From Flavobacterium psychrolimnae (lineage in GTDB: Bacteria; Bacteroidota; Bacteroidia; Flavobacteriales; Flavobacteriaceae), in NCBI RefSeq assembly GCF_003312425.1, contig NZ_QNUX01000006.1, positions 124,001 to 188,000 on the forward strand: a stretch of 64,000 nt of DNA. The letters run 5' to 3'. Within the stretch, counting starts at the first letter, position 1. Every line of letters starts with the position of its first letter. The position numbers were made by a program, and so were the translations under genes. The notes under the pieces are model-generated. The model saw only the letters and a program-made list of their open reading frames with translations, was not told the DNA's origin and ran no database searches. Shown piece after piece: positions 26,696 to 36,125 of the stretch.

Positions 26696-27577
26696 ATGTC
26701 ACATAAAGCAGGTTTTGTAAACATCATAGGAAATCCAAATGTTGGGAAATCAACACTAATGAATGCCTTTGTTGGAGAACGGTTATCAATTATTACTTCA
26801 AAAGCACAAACAACACGTCATAGAATTCTAGGAATTGTAAATGGGGAAGATTTTCAATTAATCTTATCGGATACACCGGGAATCATCAAGCCAGCCTACG
26901 AAATGCAGGCTTCTATGATGAATTTCGTTAAATCCGCGTTTGAAGATGCTGATATTCTGATTTATATGGTGGAAATTGGAGAACAAGAGTTGAAAGACGA
27001 AGCTTTTTTTAATAAAATCATTCACGCTACAATCCCTGTTCTGTTATTATTGAACAAAATTGATAATTCTAACCAAGAACAACTCGAAGAGCAAGTGGCT
27101 TTTTGGACTGCGAAAGTTCCTAATGCCGAAATTTTTCCAATATCAGCATTGCAGAATTTTAATGTTCCCGAAGTTTTTGGACGAATAATAGAATTGTTAC
27201 CGGAATCTCCTGCGTATTACCCAAAAGATCAATTGACAGATAAACCGGAACGTTTCTTTGTAAATGAAACCATCCGCGAGAAAATTTTGTTGAATTACAG
27301 TAAAGAAATTCCATACGCAGTAGAAATTGTAACCGAAGAGTTTTTTGAAGACGAAAACATCATTAGAATCCGTTCTTTGATTATGGTGGAACGCGATACC
27401 CAAAAAGGAATCATCATTGGGCATAAAGGTGCCGCTTTGAAAAAAGTAGGAATGGATGCTCGTGCTGATTTAGAGAAATTCTTTGGTAAGCAAATTCATA
27501 TTGAGTTGTATGTAAAAGTGAATAAAAACTGGAGAAGCAACGCAAATATGTTGAAGCGTTTTGGTTATAACCAGTAA
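26696..27577 (+). CDS. era: GTPase Era (16S rRNA / 30S assembly)
   Basis: A 293-residue protein of normal length. G1 GNPNVGKST (12-20), G3 DTPG, G4 NKID and the C-terminal KH domain with IIGHKGAALKKVG are all present. Era binds the 3' end of 16S rRNA and assists maturation of the small ribosomal subunit. It is preceded by a -7 element and followed by a terminator, so it is likely monocistronic. Confidence 0.97.
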   Translation: MSHKAGFVNIIGNPNVGKSTLMNAFVGERLSIITSKAQTTRHRILGIVNGEDFQLILSDTPGIIKPAYEMQASMMNFVKSAFEDADILIYMVEIGEQELKDEAFFNKIIHATIPVLLLLNKIDNSNQEQLEEQVAFWTAKVPNAEIFPISALQNFNVPEVFGRIIELLPESPAYYPKDQLTDKPERFFVNETIREKILLNYSKEIPYAVEIVTEEFFEDENIIRIRSLIMVERDTQKGIIIGHKGAALKKVGMDARADLEKFFGKQIHIELYVKVNKNWRSNANMLKRFGYNQ

Positions 27578-27599
27578 TTTTTTCTGGTCCTTTTTTTTG

Positions 27600-27643
27600 A
27601 AAAATCAATATTGGAATTCAATTTCTGATATTGATTTTTTTTT
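27600..27643 (+). terminator. Terminator after era
   Basis: AAAATCAATAT pairs with ATATTGATTTT around an 18-base loop and is followed by a T-run that leads directly into interspersed repeat A. Confidence 0.7.
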
Positions 27644-27728
27644 AGCCCAGATAGCAGTGGCATCCTTTTATGCAGTCCCGAAACATCGGGACTGCATAAA
27701 AGATATAGCGGAGAGCTGGAATTGCTCC
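27644..27728 (+). repeat. Interspersed repeat, copy A (hairpin form)
   Basis: Starts AGCCCAGATAGCAGTGG and ends TAGCGG..AGCTGGAATTGCTCC, matching the ends of the elements at 28611, 40218 and 48688. Its middle is a 12-base-stem hairpin, ATGCAGTCCCGA / TCGGGACTGCAT, in place of the core shared by the other three. It is non-coding. Confidence 0.7.
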
Positions 27729-27736
27729 AAAGAAAA

Positions 27737-28234
27737 CTAAGATTCTATAATTTCCAAAAATAAATTTTCCAAATCATTCATTTGGTCGTGACCGTTGCTT
27801 CGGATTTGTTTGGCTACAATATAGAGTAGAAACCAGGCGAAAATCATTAATCCCATCACGATTAGATCGAATGTTACGGGATTTTTTAGGATATAATCAG
27901 AATAAGCAATTCCCGAAAAAATCAAAAATATTCCCGCAATAATAAAATGGAAGAACATAAAAAGCGTCCATAAGGTTGGGTCAGGGCCAAATAATGCTCG
28001 GATATGAGTTTCGTTTTGGTCTTTTGATTCCATTTCTATGTGCAAATGAGGTGACCAATATGCTTTTTTTTGACCTTTTATGTTCAGCCAAATGTGATAG
28101 CCACGTATTTTTATAAAGTAATCTTTGGACTTAATTTGTGCGAAATCAGCGAATTTAATACGCAAAGCATCTATGTTTTGCGGAACATCTTTGTAAAAGC
28201 GTAATCGAAGTCTGAGTTCTTTATTAGCGTCCAT
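27737..28234 (-). CDS. Hypothetical membrane protein, two helices
   Basis: From the start MDANKELRLRLRF the protein has 165 residues. A soluble N-terminal part of about 85 residues (IKIRGYHIWLNI, YWSPHLHIEME) is followed by two helices separated by a short polar turn, then a charged tail. I do not recognise the family. An upstream ATG at 28300 would add 22 residues, but that stretch lies in DNA resembling the region upstream of der, so the shorter start is preferred. It lies between era and the der fragment on the opposite strand. Confidence 0.65.
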   Translation of the reverse strand: MDANKELRLRLRFYKDVPQNIDALRIKFADFAQIKSKDYFIKIRGYHIWLNIKGQKKAYWSPHLHIEMESKDQNETHIRALFGPDPTLWTLFMFFHFIIAGIFLIFSGIAYSDYILKNPVTFDLIVMGLMIFAWFLLYIVAKQIRSNGHDQMNDLENLFLEIIES

Positions 28235-28265
28235 AACAGTAAACTTGTAAGTATTAAAAGGATAA

Positions 28266-28440
28266 GGGTTTGCTAATATATCAAAAAAATAGATATTCAT
28301 GGTTTTAAATGCTACCCTTGCAAATATTTGAATTTGTATTATGAATAATATAGTTGCATAGTAGGAAGACCTAATGCTAGGAAATTAACTCTTTTTAATA
28401 GGCTGATACAAAGAAGAGAGGCTATAGTAGATTCAGTATC
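28266..28440 (+). pseudogene. Truncated, frameshifted duplicate of the der promoter and 5' end
   Basis: The segment from 28341 repeats the first 101 bases of der (29789-29889) with, by my count, ten substitutions and one deleted base. The deletion, in codon 6, shifts the frame and gives a stop. The Walker A codons are also altered. Similarity continues upstream through a degraded promoter (TACCCTTG against TACCTTTG) to the shared word TTTGCTAAT near 28269. It stops sharply at CAGTATC (28440). It cannot code for a functional protein. Confidence 0.85.
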
Positions 28441-28610
28441 GACAATTCTGGTGATATATGCTAAAACTCATGACTTGGTTTTCGATTCATTTTTCGTTTG
28501 TTTTTCCTAACTTCATTTTTACTTTGTTGAAAAAAATCGGTTCTCAAACTCGCCAAGTGTCTAAACATTGAAATCAGTGATAGAGTTAGTCTTAATTTCT
28601 GATTTTTTTT
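28441..28610. other. Unassigned DNA after the der fragment
   Basis: AT-rich, no open frame, no similarity to der recognised by eye. It ends in AAATCAG...CTGATTTTTTTT, a terminator-like hairpin that leads into repeat B just as the era terminator leads into repeat A. Confidence 0.5.
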
Positions 28611-28752
28611 AGCCCAGAGTGAAAAGGAAACCCCGCAGCGAAAAAAGGAAAGTGTTGCTGACCGTGAAGAGCGACCAAAGGAAGCTCCTGCACAGGCTTT
28701 GCAACAGCTCCTTGAGGAGCGAGGAGTTGTATTGTAGCGCTGGAATAGCTCC
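28611..28752 (+). repeat. Interspersed repeat, copy B
   Basis: Starts AGCCCAGAGTGAAAAGG and ends TGTAGCGCTGGAATAGCTCC. The core GAGCGACCAAAGGAAGCTCC lies at 28669-28688 and recurs, with GG for AA, at 40279-40298 and 48752-48771 on the other strand. A second hairpin, CTCCTTGAGGAG, follows at about 28709. Non-coding; short frames through it on both strands have no family features. Confidence 0.75.
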
Positions 28753-28856
28753 TGATGGTTTTTTAAGCAATAAATATTTTTTGATAAATGATGTATTTTT
28801 ATTGTTTATCAATAAATATTTATACATTTGTGTTTTAATTTTAAATACTTTGTATC

Positions 28857-29405
28857 ATGTCTAGAAAAACCAATTTTGTTTTTAAAGTATTGCAAGTGGT
28901 ATCTTGGATTATTTTTTTGGGTCTTTGCATCCAGGCGGGTGGCTTTATTTTTAACACTGTTTTTACGCTACTGCTCAATCCTGCTGGGGCAAGTAAGTTT
29001 TGGACGGAAGTTGATTTGTCTGCTTTGTATCATTTTAATCAGTCGCATTATGTGACCTTGACAGTTTTAATGTGCATTGTCACGGTATTGAAAGCGGTAT
29101 TATTTTACAATATTGTACACGTTTTTCACACTAAAAAAATTGATTTGACACAGCCTTTTAATAGTTTTTTAAAGAAATTTATTGATGTGGTTGCTATTAT
29201 TTCTTTTGGAATCGGGTTGTTTTCTTTGTGGGGAGCCGGCTTTACGAAGAATTTGATGGATGATGGACTACATATGCCTAATATTGCCGATTTAAGTTTA
29301 TCTGGTGGTGATGTATGGTGGTTTACCAGTGTAATTTTATTGGTAATTGGGCAAATTATAAAAAAGGGAATCGAAATGCAGCAAGAAAACGAACTAACCA
29401 TTTAA
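28857..29405 (+). CDS. DUF2975 family membrane protein
   Basis: A 182-residue protein with four hydrophobic helices (about 9-32, 46-72, 106-125 and 154-172), the DUF2975 layout. Such proteins are often encoded next to a small XRE-type regulator, as here: the next gene starts 3 bases after the stop. The pair is probably co-transcribed and the membrane protein may influence the regulator, but this has not been shown in the sequence. Function is unknown. Confidence 0.82.
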   Translation: MSRKTNFVFKVLQVVSWIIFLGLCIQAGGFIFNTVFTLLLNPAGASKFWTEVDLSALYHFNQSHYVTLTVLMCIVTVLKAVLFYNIVHVFHTKKIDLTQPFNSFLKKFIDVVAIISFGIGLFSLWGAGFTKNLMDDGLHMPNIADLSLSGGDVWWFTSVILLVIGQIIKKGIEMQQENELTI

Positions 29406-29408
29406 GTT

Positions 29409-29618
29409 ATGGCAATAATTGTAAACCTAGATGTGATGATGGCCAAACGCAAGATGTCATTGAACGAGCTTTCGGAGAAAGTGGATTTGACCTTGTCAAA
29501 TTTATCCATATTAAAAACAGGAAAGGCCAAAGCGGTCCGTTTTAGTACTTTGGAAGCTATTTGTAAAGCCTTAGATTGTCAGCCAGGCGATATTTTAGAA
29601 TATTCGAACAACGAATAA
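29409..29618 (+). CDS. Small XRE-family (YozG-like) transcriptional regulator
   Basis: A 69-residue protein that is nearly all helix-turn-helix: MAKRKMSLNELSEKV, then LTLSNLSILKTGKAKAVRF and TLEAICKALDCQPGDIL, the last being the usual end of YozG-like Cro/CI regulators. It follows the DUF2975 gene by 3 bases. The target is unknown; autoregulation of the pair is inference. Confidence 0.88.
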   Translation: MAIIVNLDVMMAKRKMSLNELSEKVDLTLSNLSILKTGKAKAVRFSTLEAICKALDCQPGDILEYSNNE

Positions 29619-29705
29619 ATACAAAGGGTAGTGGTTAGGTTGTGAGTTTTGCTTTGAAGATGAGGTTGTTAGGTTTTGCTAATGTGGCTAATATTCGAAA
29701 AAAAT

Positions 29706-29736
29706 TGATAATCACGGTTTTAAACACTACCTTTGC
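29706..29736 (+). promoter_or_regulatory. Promoter of der
   Basis: TTG at 29706-29708 and TACCTTTG at 29729-29736, 20 bases apart, an excellent match to the Bacteroidota vegetative consensus. A transcript would begin about 45 bases before the der ATG. A decayed version lies in the duplicate near 28310. Confidence 0.75.
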
Positions 29737-29788
29737 CACCCGAAACGGAAAAATGAAGTTTCGGAAAACAAATTTTTCAAATTATATT

Positions 29789-31099
29789 ATGAATAACATT
29801 GTTGCGATAGTAGGAAGACCTAATGTAGGGAAATCGACCCTTTTTAATAGGCTGATACAAAGAAGAGAAGCTATTGTAGATTCAGTATCTGGGGTGACCC
29901 GCGATAGAAACTATGGTAAAAGCGAGTGGAACGGAAAAGAGTTTTCCGTAATTGATACCGGCGGATATGTGCGTGGTTCTGATGATGTTTTTGAAGGAGA
30001 AATCCGTAAACAAGTGGAACTTGCTATTGATGAGGCTGATGTTATCATTTTTGTGGTTGATGTAGAAGAAGGGATTACTCCTATGGATGATGTTGTTGCG
30101 CGTTTATTGCGTAAAGTGACTAAGCCAGTTCTTTTAGCGGTGAACAAGGTAGATAATGCCATGCGTGAGAAAGATGCTCTTGAGTTTTACAACTTGGGTT
30201 TAGGTGAATATTATACATTTGCGAGTATTTCAGGGAGTGGAACGGGAGATTTGTTGGATGCATTGATTGATGCTTTTCCTGTGAAACCAGAGCCAGTTCA
30301 AGAAGAAGTAGTTTTGCCTCGTTTTGCAGTTGTAGGACGTCCTAATGCAGGTAAATCAAGTTTTATCAATGCATTAATTGGTAAAGAACGTTTTATGGTA
30401 ACGGATATTGCTGGTACAACCCGTGATGCAATTGATACGAAGTTTGACCGTTTTGGTTTTGAATTTAATTTAGTTGATACTGCGGGAATCCGTCGTAAAG
30501 CTAAGGTAAAAGAGGATTTAGAGTTTTACTCGGTAATGCGTTCCGTTCGTGCGATTGAACATGCTGATATTTGTATCTTGATTATTGATGCCACTCGTGG
30601 TTTTGAAGGTCAGGATCAAAGTATATTTTGGTTAGCGGAAAAGAATAGAAAAGGAGTTGTAATTCTTGTAAATAAATGGGATTTGGTTGAAAAGGAAACC
30701 ATGTCTACCAGAGATTATGAGGAGAAAATTAAAAAAGAATTAATGCCATTTACCGATGTGCCTATTCTTTTTGTTTCAGCATTAACAAAACAACGTTTGT
30801 TGAAAGCATTGGAAGCAACCGTAAAAGTGTATGAGAATAGACAACAACGTATTGCAACTTCAAAATTCAACGAATTTATGTTGAAAGTGATTGAAGCATA
30901 TCCGCCTCCAGCAACAAAAGGGAAGTATGTGAAAATTAAATATTGCATGCAGTTGCCAACGCAGACACCACAATTTGTGTTTTTTGCCAACATGCCACAA
31001 TATGTAAAAGAACCGTACAAACGTTATCTGGAAAATAAAATTAGAGAAAAATGGGACTTTTCAGGAGTACCAATCGATATCTATATTAGAGAGAAATAA
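29789..31099 (+). CDS. der: GTPase Der (EngA), 50S ribosome assembly
   Basis: A 436-residue protein with two tandem G domains and a C-terminal KH-like domain, the normal Der layout. G1 motifs are GRPNVGKST (9-17) and [10 protein letters not shown]3 DTGG and DTAG; G4 NKVD and NKWD. Der is essential for maturation of the large ribosomal subunit. The frame is open to 29642, but the promoter lies inside that extension, so the ATG at 29789 is the start. A terminator follows. Confidence 0.97.
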   Translation: MNNIVAIVGRPNVGKSTLFNRLIQRREAIVDSVSGVTRDRNYGKSEWNGKEFSVIDTGGYVRGSDDVFEGEIRKQVELAIDEADVIIFVVDVEEGITPMDDVVARLLRKVTKPVLLAVNKVDNAMREKDALEFYNLGLGEYYTFASISGSGTGDLLDALIDAFPVKPEPVQEEVVLPRFAVVGRPNAGKSSFINALIGKERFMVTDIAGTTRDAIDTKFDRFGFEFNLVDTAGIRRKAKVKEDLEFYSVMRSVRAIEHADICILIIDATRGFEGQDQSIFWLAEKNRKGVVILVNKWDLVEKETMSTRDYEEKIKKELMPFTDVPILFVSALTKQRLLKALEATVKVYENRQQRIATSKFNEFMLKVIEAYPPPATKGKYVKIKYCMQLPTQTPQFVFFANMPQYVKEPYKRYLENKIREKWDFSGVPIDIYIREK

Positions 31100-31123
31100 T
31101 CTTTATTTCGATAATCACACTAG

Positions 31124-31164
31124 AAAGTTTATTGAGTTTGTAAAAGCTCGATAAACTTTTTTTA
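31124..31164 (+). terminator. Terminator after der
   Basis: AAAGTTTATTGAG / CTCGATAAACTTT (one G-T pair) with a following T-run. Confidence 0.8.
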
Positions 31165-31178
31165 TTTTTAGGAAAAAA

Positions 31179-31970
31179 ATGAATGCAATAAATGGCAAAA
31201 TTGTGTGGATTACAGGAGCTTCAAGTGGTATAGGTGAAGCTTTGGCTTATGAATTGGCTAGGAGGAATTGTAAACTCATTCTTTCGGCACGGAACATAAA
31301 AGCTTTAGAAGCTGTGAAATTAAAATGTTCAACAGCGGAAGTTGTGATTTTGCCTTTTGATCTGTCGGATTTTGACAATGCTAAAAATCATGTAGAAAAT
31401 GCCATTGCTGCCTTTGGGAAAATAGATATTCTAGTGAATAACGGTGGAGTAAGCCAACGCTCACTGATAGCAGACACCGATTTTGAAGTAGATAAAAAAC
31501 TCATCGAGGTTGATTATCTAGGTACAGTTGCGTTGACAAAAGTTTTATTGCCTCATTTTATCAAAAATAAGAAAGGGCATTTTGTTACTGTAACTAGTCT
31601 AATGGGGAAGTTTGGGTCGCCGTATCGTTCCGGCTATTGTGGTGCAAAACATGCTTTACATGGTTTTTTTGATGTTTTGAGAATGGAACATCAAAAAGAT
31701 AATATCAATGTCACTTTAATTTGTCCCGGTTTTATCCAAACAAATGTAGCTATTAATGCACTTACCGCTGATGGATCAAAACAAAATACTGACGATGAAG
31801 CCACTTTAAATGGTATGCCAGTGGCTATTTTTGTAAAAAAATTAATCAAAGCTGTTGAATCAAATACCTTTGAAGCTTACATTGGAGGAAAAGAAGTTTT
31901 AGGCGTTTATTTGAAACGTTTTTTTCCTAAACTGTTGCATCGTTTTGTTCTGCAAAGTAAAGTTAGATAA
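31179..31970 (+). CDS. Short-chain dehydrogenase/reductase
   Basis: A 263-residue classical SDR. TGASSGIG (12-19) binds the cofactor, NNGG (87-90) stabilises the sheet, and Ser140 with Tyr153-x3-Lys157 (YCGAK) form the active site. Asp61 in the PFDLSD block is also typical. The ARN after the second strand suggests NADP(H). Substrate unknown; the C-terminal part resembles DHRS7-like oxidoreductases. It follows the der terminator and has its own terminator. Confidence 0.88.
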   Translation: MNAINGKIVWITGASSGIGEALAYELARRNCKLILSARNIKALEAVKLKCSTAEVVILPFDLSDFDNAKNHVENAIAAFGKIDILVNNGGVSQRSLIADTDFEVDKKLIEVDYLGTVALTKVLLPHFIKNKKGHFVTVTSLMGKFGSPYRSGYCGAKHALHGFFDVLRMEHQKDNINVTLICPGFIQTNVAINALTADGSKQNTDDEATLNGMPVAIFVKKLIKAVESNTFEAYIGGKEVLGVYLKRFFPKLLHRFVLQSKVR

Positions 31971-32018
31971 TCTGAATTTCAATAGTTCAAATTGATATTT
32001 ATAGTATTGTAAAATTCG

Positions 32019-32046
32019 AAGAAATCCCGAGCAGTCGGGATTTCTT
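32019..32046 (+). terminator. Terminator after the SDR gene
   Basis: AAGAAATCCCGA / TCGGGATTTCTT, a perfect 12-base stem with a 4-base loop; it can act for both convergent genes. Confidence 0.75.
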
Positions 32047-32068
32047 TGTTAAAAACGGATTTGCGCGA

Positions 32069-32308
32069 TTAGTTTTCTTCTTCTTTTTCCAAAGTTTCCA
32101 TTGGATGGTCGCCGTACCAATCTTTAAAAGTTTTTGTAGTTTTATAATCATCAGTTAGCACGGTGTAAACCATAAAAAGGATCAACGGTATACCAACACA
32201 ATATAGCGTCATTATTACCGGCAAAGCAACATTAGTTTGACATAAACCGGCAAAAACAAAAACATAAATGGTAGTGAACCAAACGAGTTTAATTGCAAAA
32301 TTTTTCAT
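32069..32308 (-). CDS. Small hypothetical membrane protein, two helices
   Basis: A 79-residue protein with two hydrophobic helices (about 7-27 and 30-52) and an acidic tail ending in EKEEEN. I do not recognise a family with certainty. Spacing and strand suggest it is separate from the DUF2490 gene 104 bases upstream. Confidence 0.6.
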   Translation of the reverse strand: MKNFAIKLVWFTTIYVFVFAGLCQTNVALPVIMTLYCVGIPLILFMVYTVLTDDYKTTKTFKDWYGDHPMETLEKEEEN

Positions 32309-32412
32309 GGCTATATCTTTTAAATAAAGTTACGCCACTAATTGTAAAAATTTAGTTAATGTATTGATAATCAATATTTAAAATATTTATCGGTTGTGAT
32401 TATAAATGCTGT

Positions 32413-33156
32413 TTATACTTTTTTTGAGATTTTAATTTTATGAAAAATGCTGAAGCGGATAATGTCTCTGTTGAAATAATCGATTCCATTGCTTCTTCTT
32501 TGGAAACTGTTTAGGTACCCGAGTTCAAATGCTAATTGGCTATTGAGTCCATAGTGTACGGCAGCATAAATTCTGTTTTGATCAAACGTATTTTTAATTA
32601 TTTTTTTTCCAAAATTGATCATTATTTCATCAGACAGTACGGCTTTTAATAACTGTTTTTCTTTTTTCCAAAAGGCATAGTCACCTTGGAGTCTGTATCT
32701 GAATCTCCAAAAAAATGTAGTGCCAGGAAGCAACTTTACATTATCAGCATTGTGAATAAATCGCTCTTCTACTTGAAAACGTTGTATCAGCGTTACTTTA
32801 TTAGCATTTAATTTCCAAGTAAGATCCTGCTGTCCTCTGTATTCAGGGGTTTTGTAATCATGATTAATTTCAGGGACTTGTGTATCAACAGAAAAATAAG
32901 CAAAGCCAGCACCAGTCTCTAAATGATCATTGATTTTATAGCGACCTTGAATTCGGATGACATATAAGTTTTCTTGCACTGGTTTTAGAAAAACTCGGTT
33001 GTCAAATTCAGAATGCAAAGACCATTTCTCTGATAGCAGCAATTGATTGTAATAACGATTCCAAAGAATACTTTGATTATCTATATTTTTTTCCGCTGTT
33101 TGCGCTTGACAAAGAACAGACAGCAGTAAGAATAAAATGACTCTAAATTTTTTCAC
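32413..33156 (-). CDS. DUF2490 family outer membrane protein
   Basis: A 247-residue protein with a signal peptide (cleavage near CQAQ) and alternating beta-strand pattern throughout, typical of a small barrel. ILWNRYYNQLLLSEKWSLHSEFDNR at the start and the RFRYRLQGDY block are characteristic of DUF2490 proteins, with a terminal strand FSIFHKIKISKKV. Function is unknown. Here the start is 181 bases past the stop of the TonB-dependent receptor gene on the same strand, with that gene's terminator between. Confidence 0.8.
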   Translation of the reverse strand: MKKFRVILFLLLSVLCQAQTAEKNIDNQSILWNRYYNQLLLSEKWSLHSEFDNRVFLKPVQENLYVIRIQGRYKINDHLETGAGFAYFSVDTQVPEINHDYKTPEYRGQQDLTWKLNANKVTLIQRFQVEERFIHNADNVKLLPGTTFFWRFRYRLQGDYAFWKKEKQLLKAVLSDEIMINFGKKIIKNTFDQNRIYAAVHYGLNSQLAFELGYLNSFQRRSNGIDYFNRDIIRFSIFHKIKISKKV

Positions 33157-33272
33157 GGAGCTTTACTTCAATTTTGGCAAATTTACATAAAGTCTATAAA
33201 TCCTATAGGTATTGTTTTGTGTTTTTAAAAAGTATTTTACTTTGTCAGTTTAATAGTGTTTTAGAAAAAAGA

Positions 33273-33312
33273 AAACAGCACCCTTAAAACCTAATTTTTA
33301 AGGGTGCTGTTT
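33273..33312 (-). terminator. Terminator of the TonB-dependent receptor gene
   Basis: A long stem, AAACAGCACCCTTAAAA paired with TTTTTAAGGGTGCTGTTT, directly downstream of the minus-strand receptor gene. Confidence 0.8.
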
Positions 33313-33337
33313 CAAATTTTAATTTTTTGAAAGCTTT

Positions 33338-35881
33338 TTATAATGAATATTTCAATGTAATTCCATACGTTCTTTGATCGCCTAATACACCTGCATATTG
33401 GCCTGAATTTCCACCAGCAGGCAATAGTTGTTCGTAATAATCTTTATTTAGCAGATTACGTCCCCAGAATTGTACAGACAAACCATCTGTTGCACGGAAA
33501 CCTAAACGAGCATTAAACAGGGCATAACCCTGAACTACTAAATATTTTGAAGCGGATGGACTTGAAGAGAATTCAGAACGTGCATAAGAATCAACTCCAA
33601 GGAATATTTTTCCTTTATTTCCAAAAAATTTGGCATTATCTGAAAGTTCACCTCCTAAAGATCCAGCCCATTTTGAAGCGCCCGGTAATGCAGTTCCGGA
33701 AACATCTTTGAATGATACTGCCGCTCCTGTTTCTTCTAGCGGAAGGGGAGCATTTGTAAATTTAACATATTTAGCATCTGTATAGGTAGTTGCTCCATTG
33801 ATGGTTAAATGTTTGGTAATTAAAAAACTGGCATCCCATTCTATACCTTTTACCTGTACTTTATCTGCATTGGCAAGATAGCCGCGGTTTACACCTAATT
33901 CAGCTGCCTGTACATTGGTTTGAAAATCTTTGATGTCGGTATTAAAGAAGGTTATATTGAATATTGAGTTTTTAAACGGTGCTGTTTTAACTCCAATTTC
34001 ATAATGATTGACTTCTTCCGGTTTAATTACGGCAAGTTCAAGAATGGGCTGCCCGGCAAGAGTAGGTAATCCAGCTACGTTTACTCCAACGGGTTTGTAG
34101 CTTTTTGCAAAAGTCGCATATGTATTAATCTTGTCAGAAGCTTTAAAAGAAAGAGTTATGTTACCAGAAAAGTCAGTATCATCTGTGTTTGATGAAAAAG
34201 ACTGATCCGTATAAACTAGTTTTTTCAAGGCAATTAAGGCTGGGTCATTCGTTTGAAGTCCTCCGTATGTTGTACGGTTGTAATCAGCATCTTTTTTGTC
34301 AAAATTATAACGTAAACCCGGTAATACGTGTAAACGTTCTGATAAAGCCCAGTCCAACTGACCAAATACTGCCACACTGGAAGCTCTAATACGGGCATCG
34401 GTTTTGATACCGTATCCTTCAAATAGACCTGGTGTTTTCCATAAATTACTGGTTGTGCTTTGTGCAAATCTCCATTGTGCAGTACCAGATTCTTCAGTTC
34501 CATCTGTTTGTGATGTTTGGTCAATAAAAAACACACCTACAACACCACTTAATTTAGAGGTAAGCTGACCTGCATAACGTAATTCTTGTGTTATTTGTGT
34601 TTGTCTGGTTGGGTTTTGCGATTTTGCTAATACTTGTAATCCTGTAAAATCTCTATCATTTGATGGATCCCAATTCCAAAAACGCCACGCTGTTGTTGAA
34701 GTAAGTGTTCCGTTTCCAATTTTTGTATCTATATTAAGAGATATACCTCCCATGTCTTGTCCGGAACGCCATGGCGTATCGTGGTCAATTTTACGGTCAA
34801 AAGCATTTAAACTCGGTAATTGATAATTCAAATCAGCAATAATAGCATCAAATTGTCGGTAAGGCGCTCTTTGTGTAGGTGCTACACCTGCAACTACTTG
34901 AGCATATCCATCTGGACGTTGCGTCGTAATATCTGCAGCTAGTATAATATTAGTTCTTTCAGAAGGGGTATAAAGCAATTGTCCCCTGATTCCTTGATTA
35001 TTGAGGGTATTGGTAGGTTTTCCTGTTGCGATATTATCGATTAAACCATCACGTTGTGTACCTGAAAACGAGATACGACCAGCGATTTTTGAACTCAAAG
35101 CTCCAGTAATCGAAGCTTTAGCTTGCAAAAAATTGTAATTTCCGTAACTCACTTCAAAGTTAGCACCTGAAGTAAAACTTGGTTTACGAGTAGTAATGTT
35201 AAAGGCTCCCGAAGTTGTGTTTTTACCAAATAATGATCCTTGTGGGCCACGCAATACCTCAATTTGCTCTATATCTATAAAATCTAAAGTGGTTGCGGCT
35301 GGACGTGCATAGTAAACGCCATCAACATAGAAACCAACACCAGGATAGATTCCATCATTTGTAAGTCCAAAAGGGGAACCTAAGCTTCGAATATTAATTC
35401 CCGTATTTCTGGGGTTTGACGAATATAATTGAACTGAAGGAACAAGTTCTTTTATGCGATTAACGTTGAAAGCTCCAGTTTGTTCCGCCTGTTTTCCTGT
35501 TATTACTGATATTGCTATTGGCACATCTTGTACTTTTTCTATTCGGCGTCTTGAAGAAACTACGACTTCGATCAAAGTATTTTCTTCAGTAAGATTTATT
35601 TGTAATGAGGGTATTGGTAAAGAAGCGATTTCTATTTCGGCAGTTTTATATCCTACATATTGAACTAAAAGAGTTAAAGGGAGTTTTCCTTTTGTGTCTA
35701 TTGTAAATTTCCCGCTAGAATCTGAAATCGTGTTAGAGGTTGTTCCTTTTAGTACAACATTTGCAGCTTCTAAAGGAATGTTTTGGTTTGTTGTGACTAC
35801 ACCGTCAATGTTTTGTGCAAATGATATTGAGAAAGTTAAAGCGGATACTATTGTAAGTATATTTTTTATAGAATTTTTCAT
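33338..35881 (-). CDS. TonB-dependent outer membrane receptor
   Basis: An 847-residue protein: signal peptide (to FAQ, about residue 22), a carboxypeptidase-regulatory-like domain (about 24-105), a plug domain (IEKVQDVPIAISVITG; QIEVLRGPQGSLFGKNTTSGAFNITTR split over two blocks) and a barrel ending in GITLKYSL. The plug motifs resemble iron-siderophore and related receptors rather than SusC, and no SusD follows. Substrate unknown. An Rrf2-type regulator gene lies 244 bases upstream on the same strand, and a -7 element is present between the two, so regulation by sulfur, iron or cysteine status is possible. Confidence 0.88.
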   Translation of the reverse strand: MKNSIKNILTIVSALTFSISFAQNIDGVVTTNQNIPLEAANVVLKGTTSNTISDSSGKFTIDTKGKLPLTLLVQYVGYKTAEIEIASLPIPSLQINLTEENTLIEVVVSSRRRIEKVQDVPIAISVITGKQAEQTGAFNVNRIKELVPSVQLYSSNPRNTGINIRSLGSPFGLTNDGIYPGVGFYVDGVYYARPAATTLDFIDIEQIEVLRGPQGSLFGKNTTSGAFNITTRKPSFTSGANFEVSYGNYNFLQAKASITGALSSKIAGRISFSGTQRDGLIDNIATGKPTNTLNNQGIRGQLLYTPSERTNIILAADITTQRPDGYAQVVAGVAPTQRAPYRQFDAIIADLNYQLPSLNAFDRKIDHDTPWRSGQDMGGISLNIDTKIGNGTLTSTTAWRFWNWDPSNDRDFTGLQVLAKSQNPTRQTQITQELRYAGQLTSKLSGVVGVFFIDQTSQTDGTEESGTAQWRFAQSTTSNLWKTPGLFEGYGIKTDARIRASSVAVFGQLDWALSERLHVLPGLRYNFDKKDADYNRTTYGGLQTNDPALIALKKLVYTDQSFSSNTDDTDFSGNITLSFKASDKINTYATFAKSYKPVGVNVAGLPTLAGQPILELAVIKPEEVNHYEIGVKTAPFKNSIFNITFFNTDIKDFQTNVQAAELGVNRGYLANADKVQVKGIEWDASFLITKHLTINGATTYTDAKYVKFTNAPLPLEETGAAVSFKDVSGTALPGASKWAGSLGGELSDNAKFFGNKGKIFLGVDSYARSEFSSSPSASKYLVVQGYALFNARLGFRATDGLSVQFWGRNLLNKDYYEQLLPAGGNSGQYAGVLGDQRTYGITLKYSL

Positions 35882-35898
35882 TTATATTAAGTATATGT

Positions 35899-36107
35899 AA
35901 TTAGTAGAATTTAATTTAAATTTTTTTTACTAACACATACACATCATTTGAGAACTCTTTTTTTTAATTATAATTAATGGATTTTTTCGGGTTTGCTTAT
36001 TCAAAAAATCAAGCTTAGTTCGGTAAGTTTTCATACGTTTAAATTTGGATTGTTAATGATATATTAAATTTGTAGCAAATATATAATTAATTCTATAAAA
36101 TTAGTAG
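35899..36107 (-). promoter_or_regulatory. Receptor promoter region with repeated AATTAGTAG word
   Basis: On the minus strand TATATTTG (36076-36083) matches TAnnTTTG. The word AATTAGTAG occurs on the plus strand at 35899-35907 and 36099-36107, the latter within an imperfect palindrome TCTATAAAATTAGTAGG. These are candidate sites for the neighbouring Rrf2 regulator; no binding evidence is available. Confidence 0.4.
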
Positions 36108-36125
36108 GGTTTAAAAAATATTTTT

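Noticed and set aside
28609..28864. Short frames on both strands through repeat B
   Set aside because: They overlap a non-coding repeat, and frames on both strands are open only because the element lacks stops by chance.
28828..29055. A 75-codon frame overlapping the start of the DUF2975 gene
   Set aside because: It is an out-of-frame shadow of the DUF2975 gene.
29642..29788. N-terminal extension of Der by 49 codons
   Set aside because: The der promoter lies inside it and the conserved protein starts at MNNIVAIVG.
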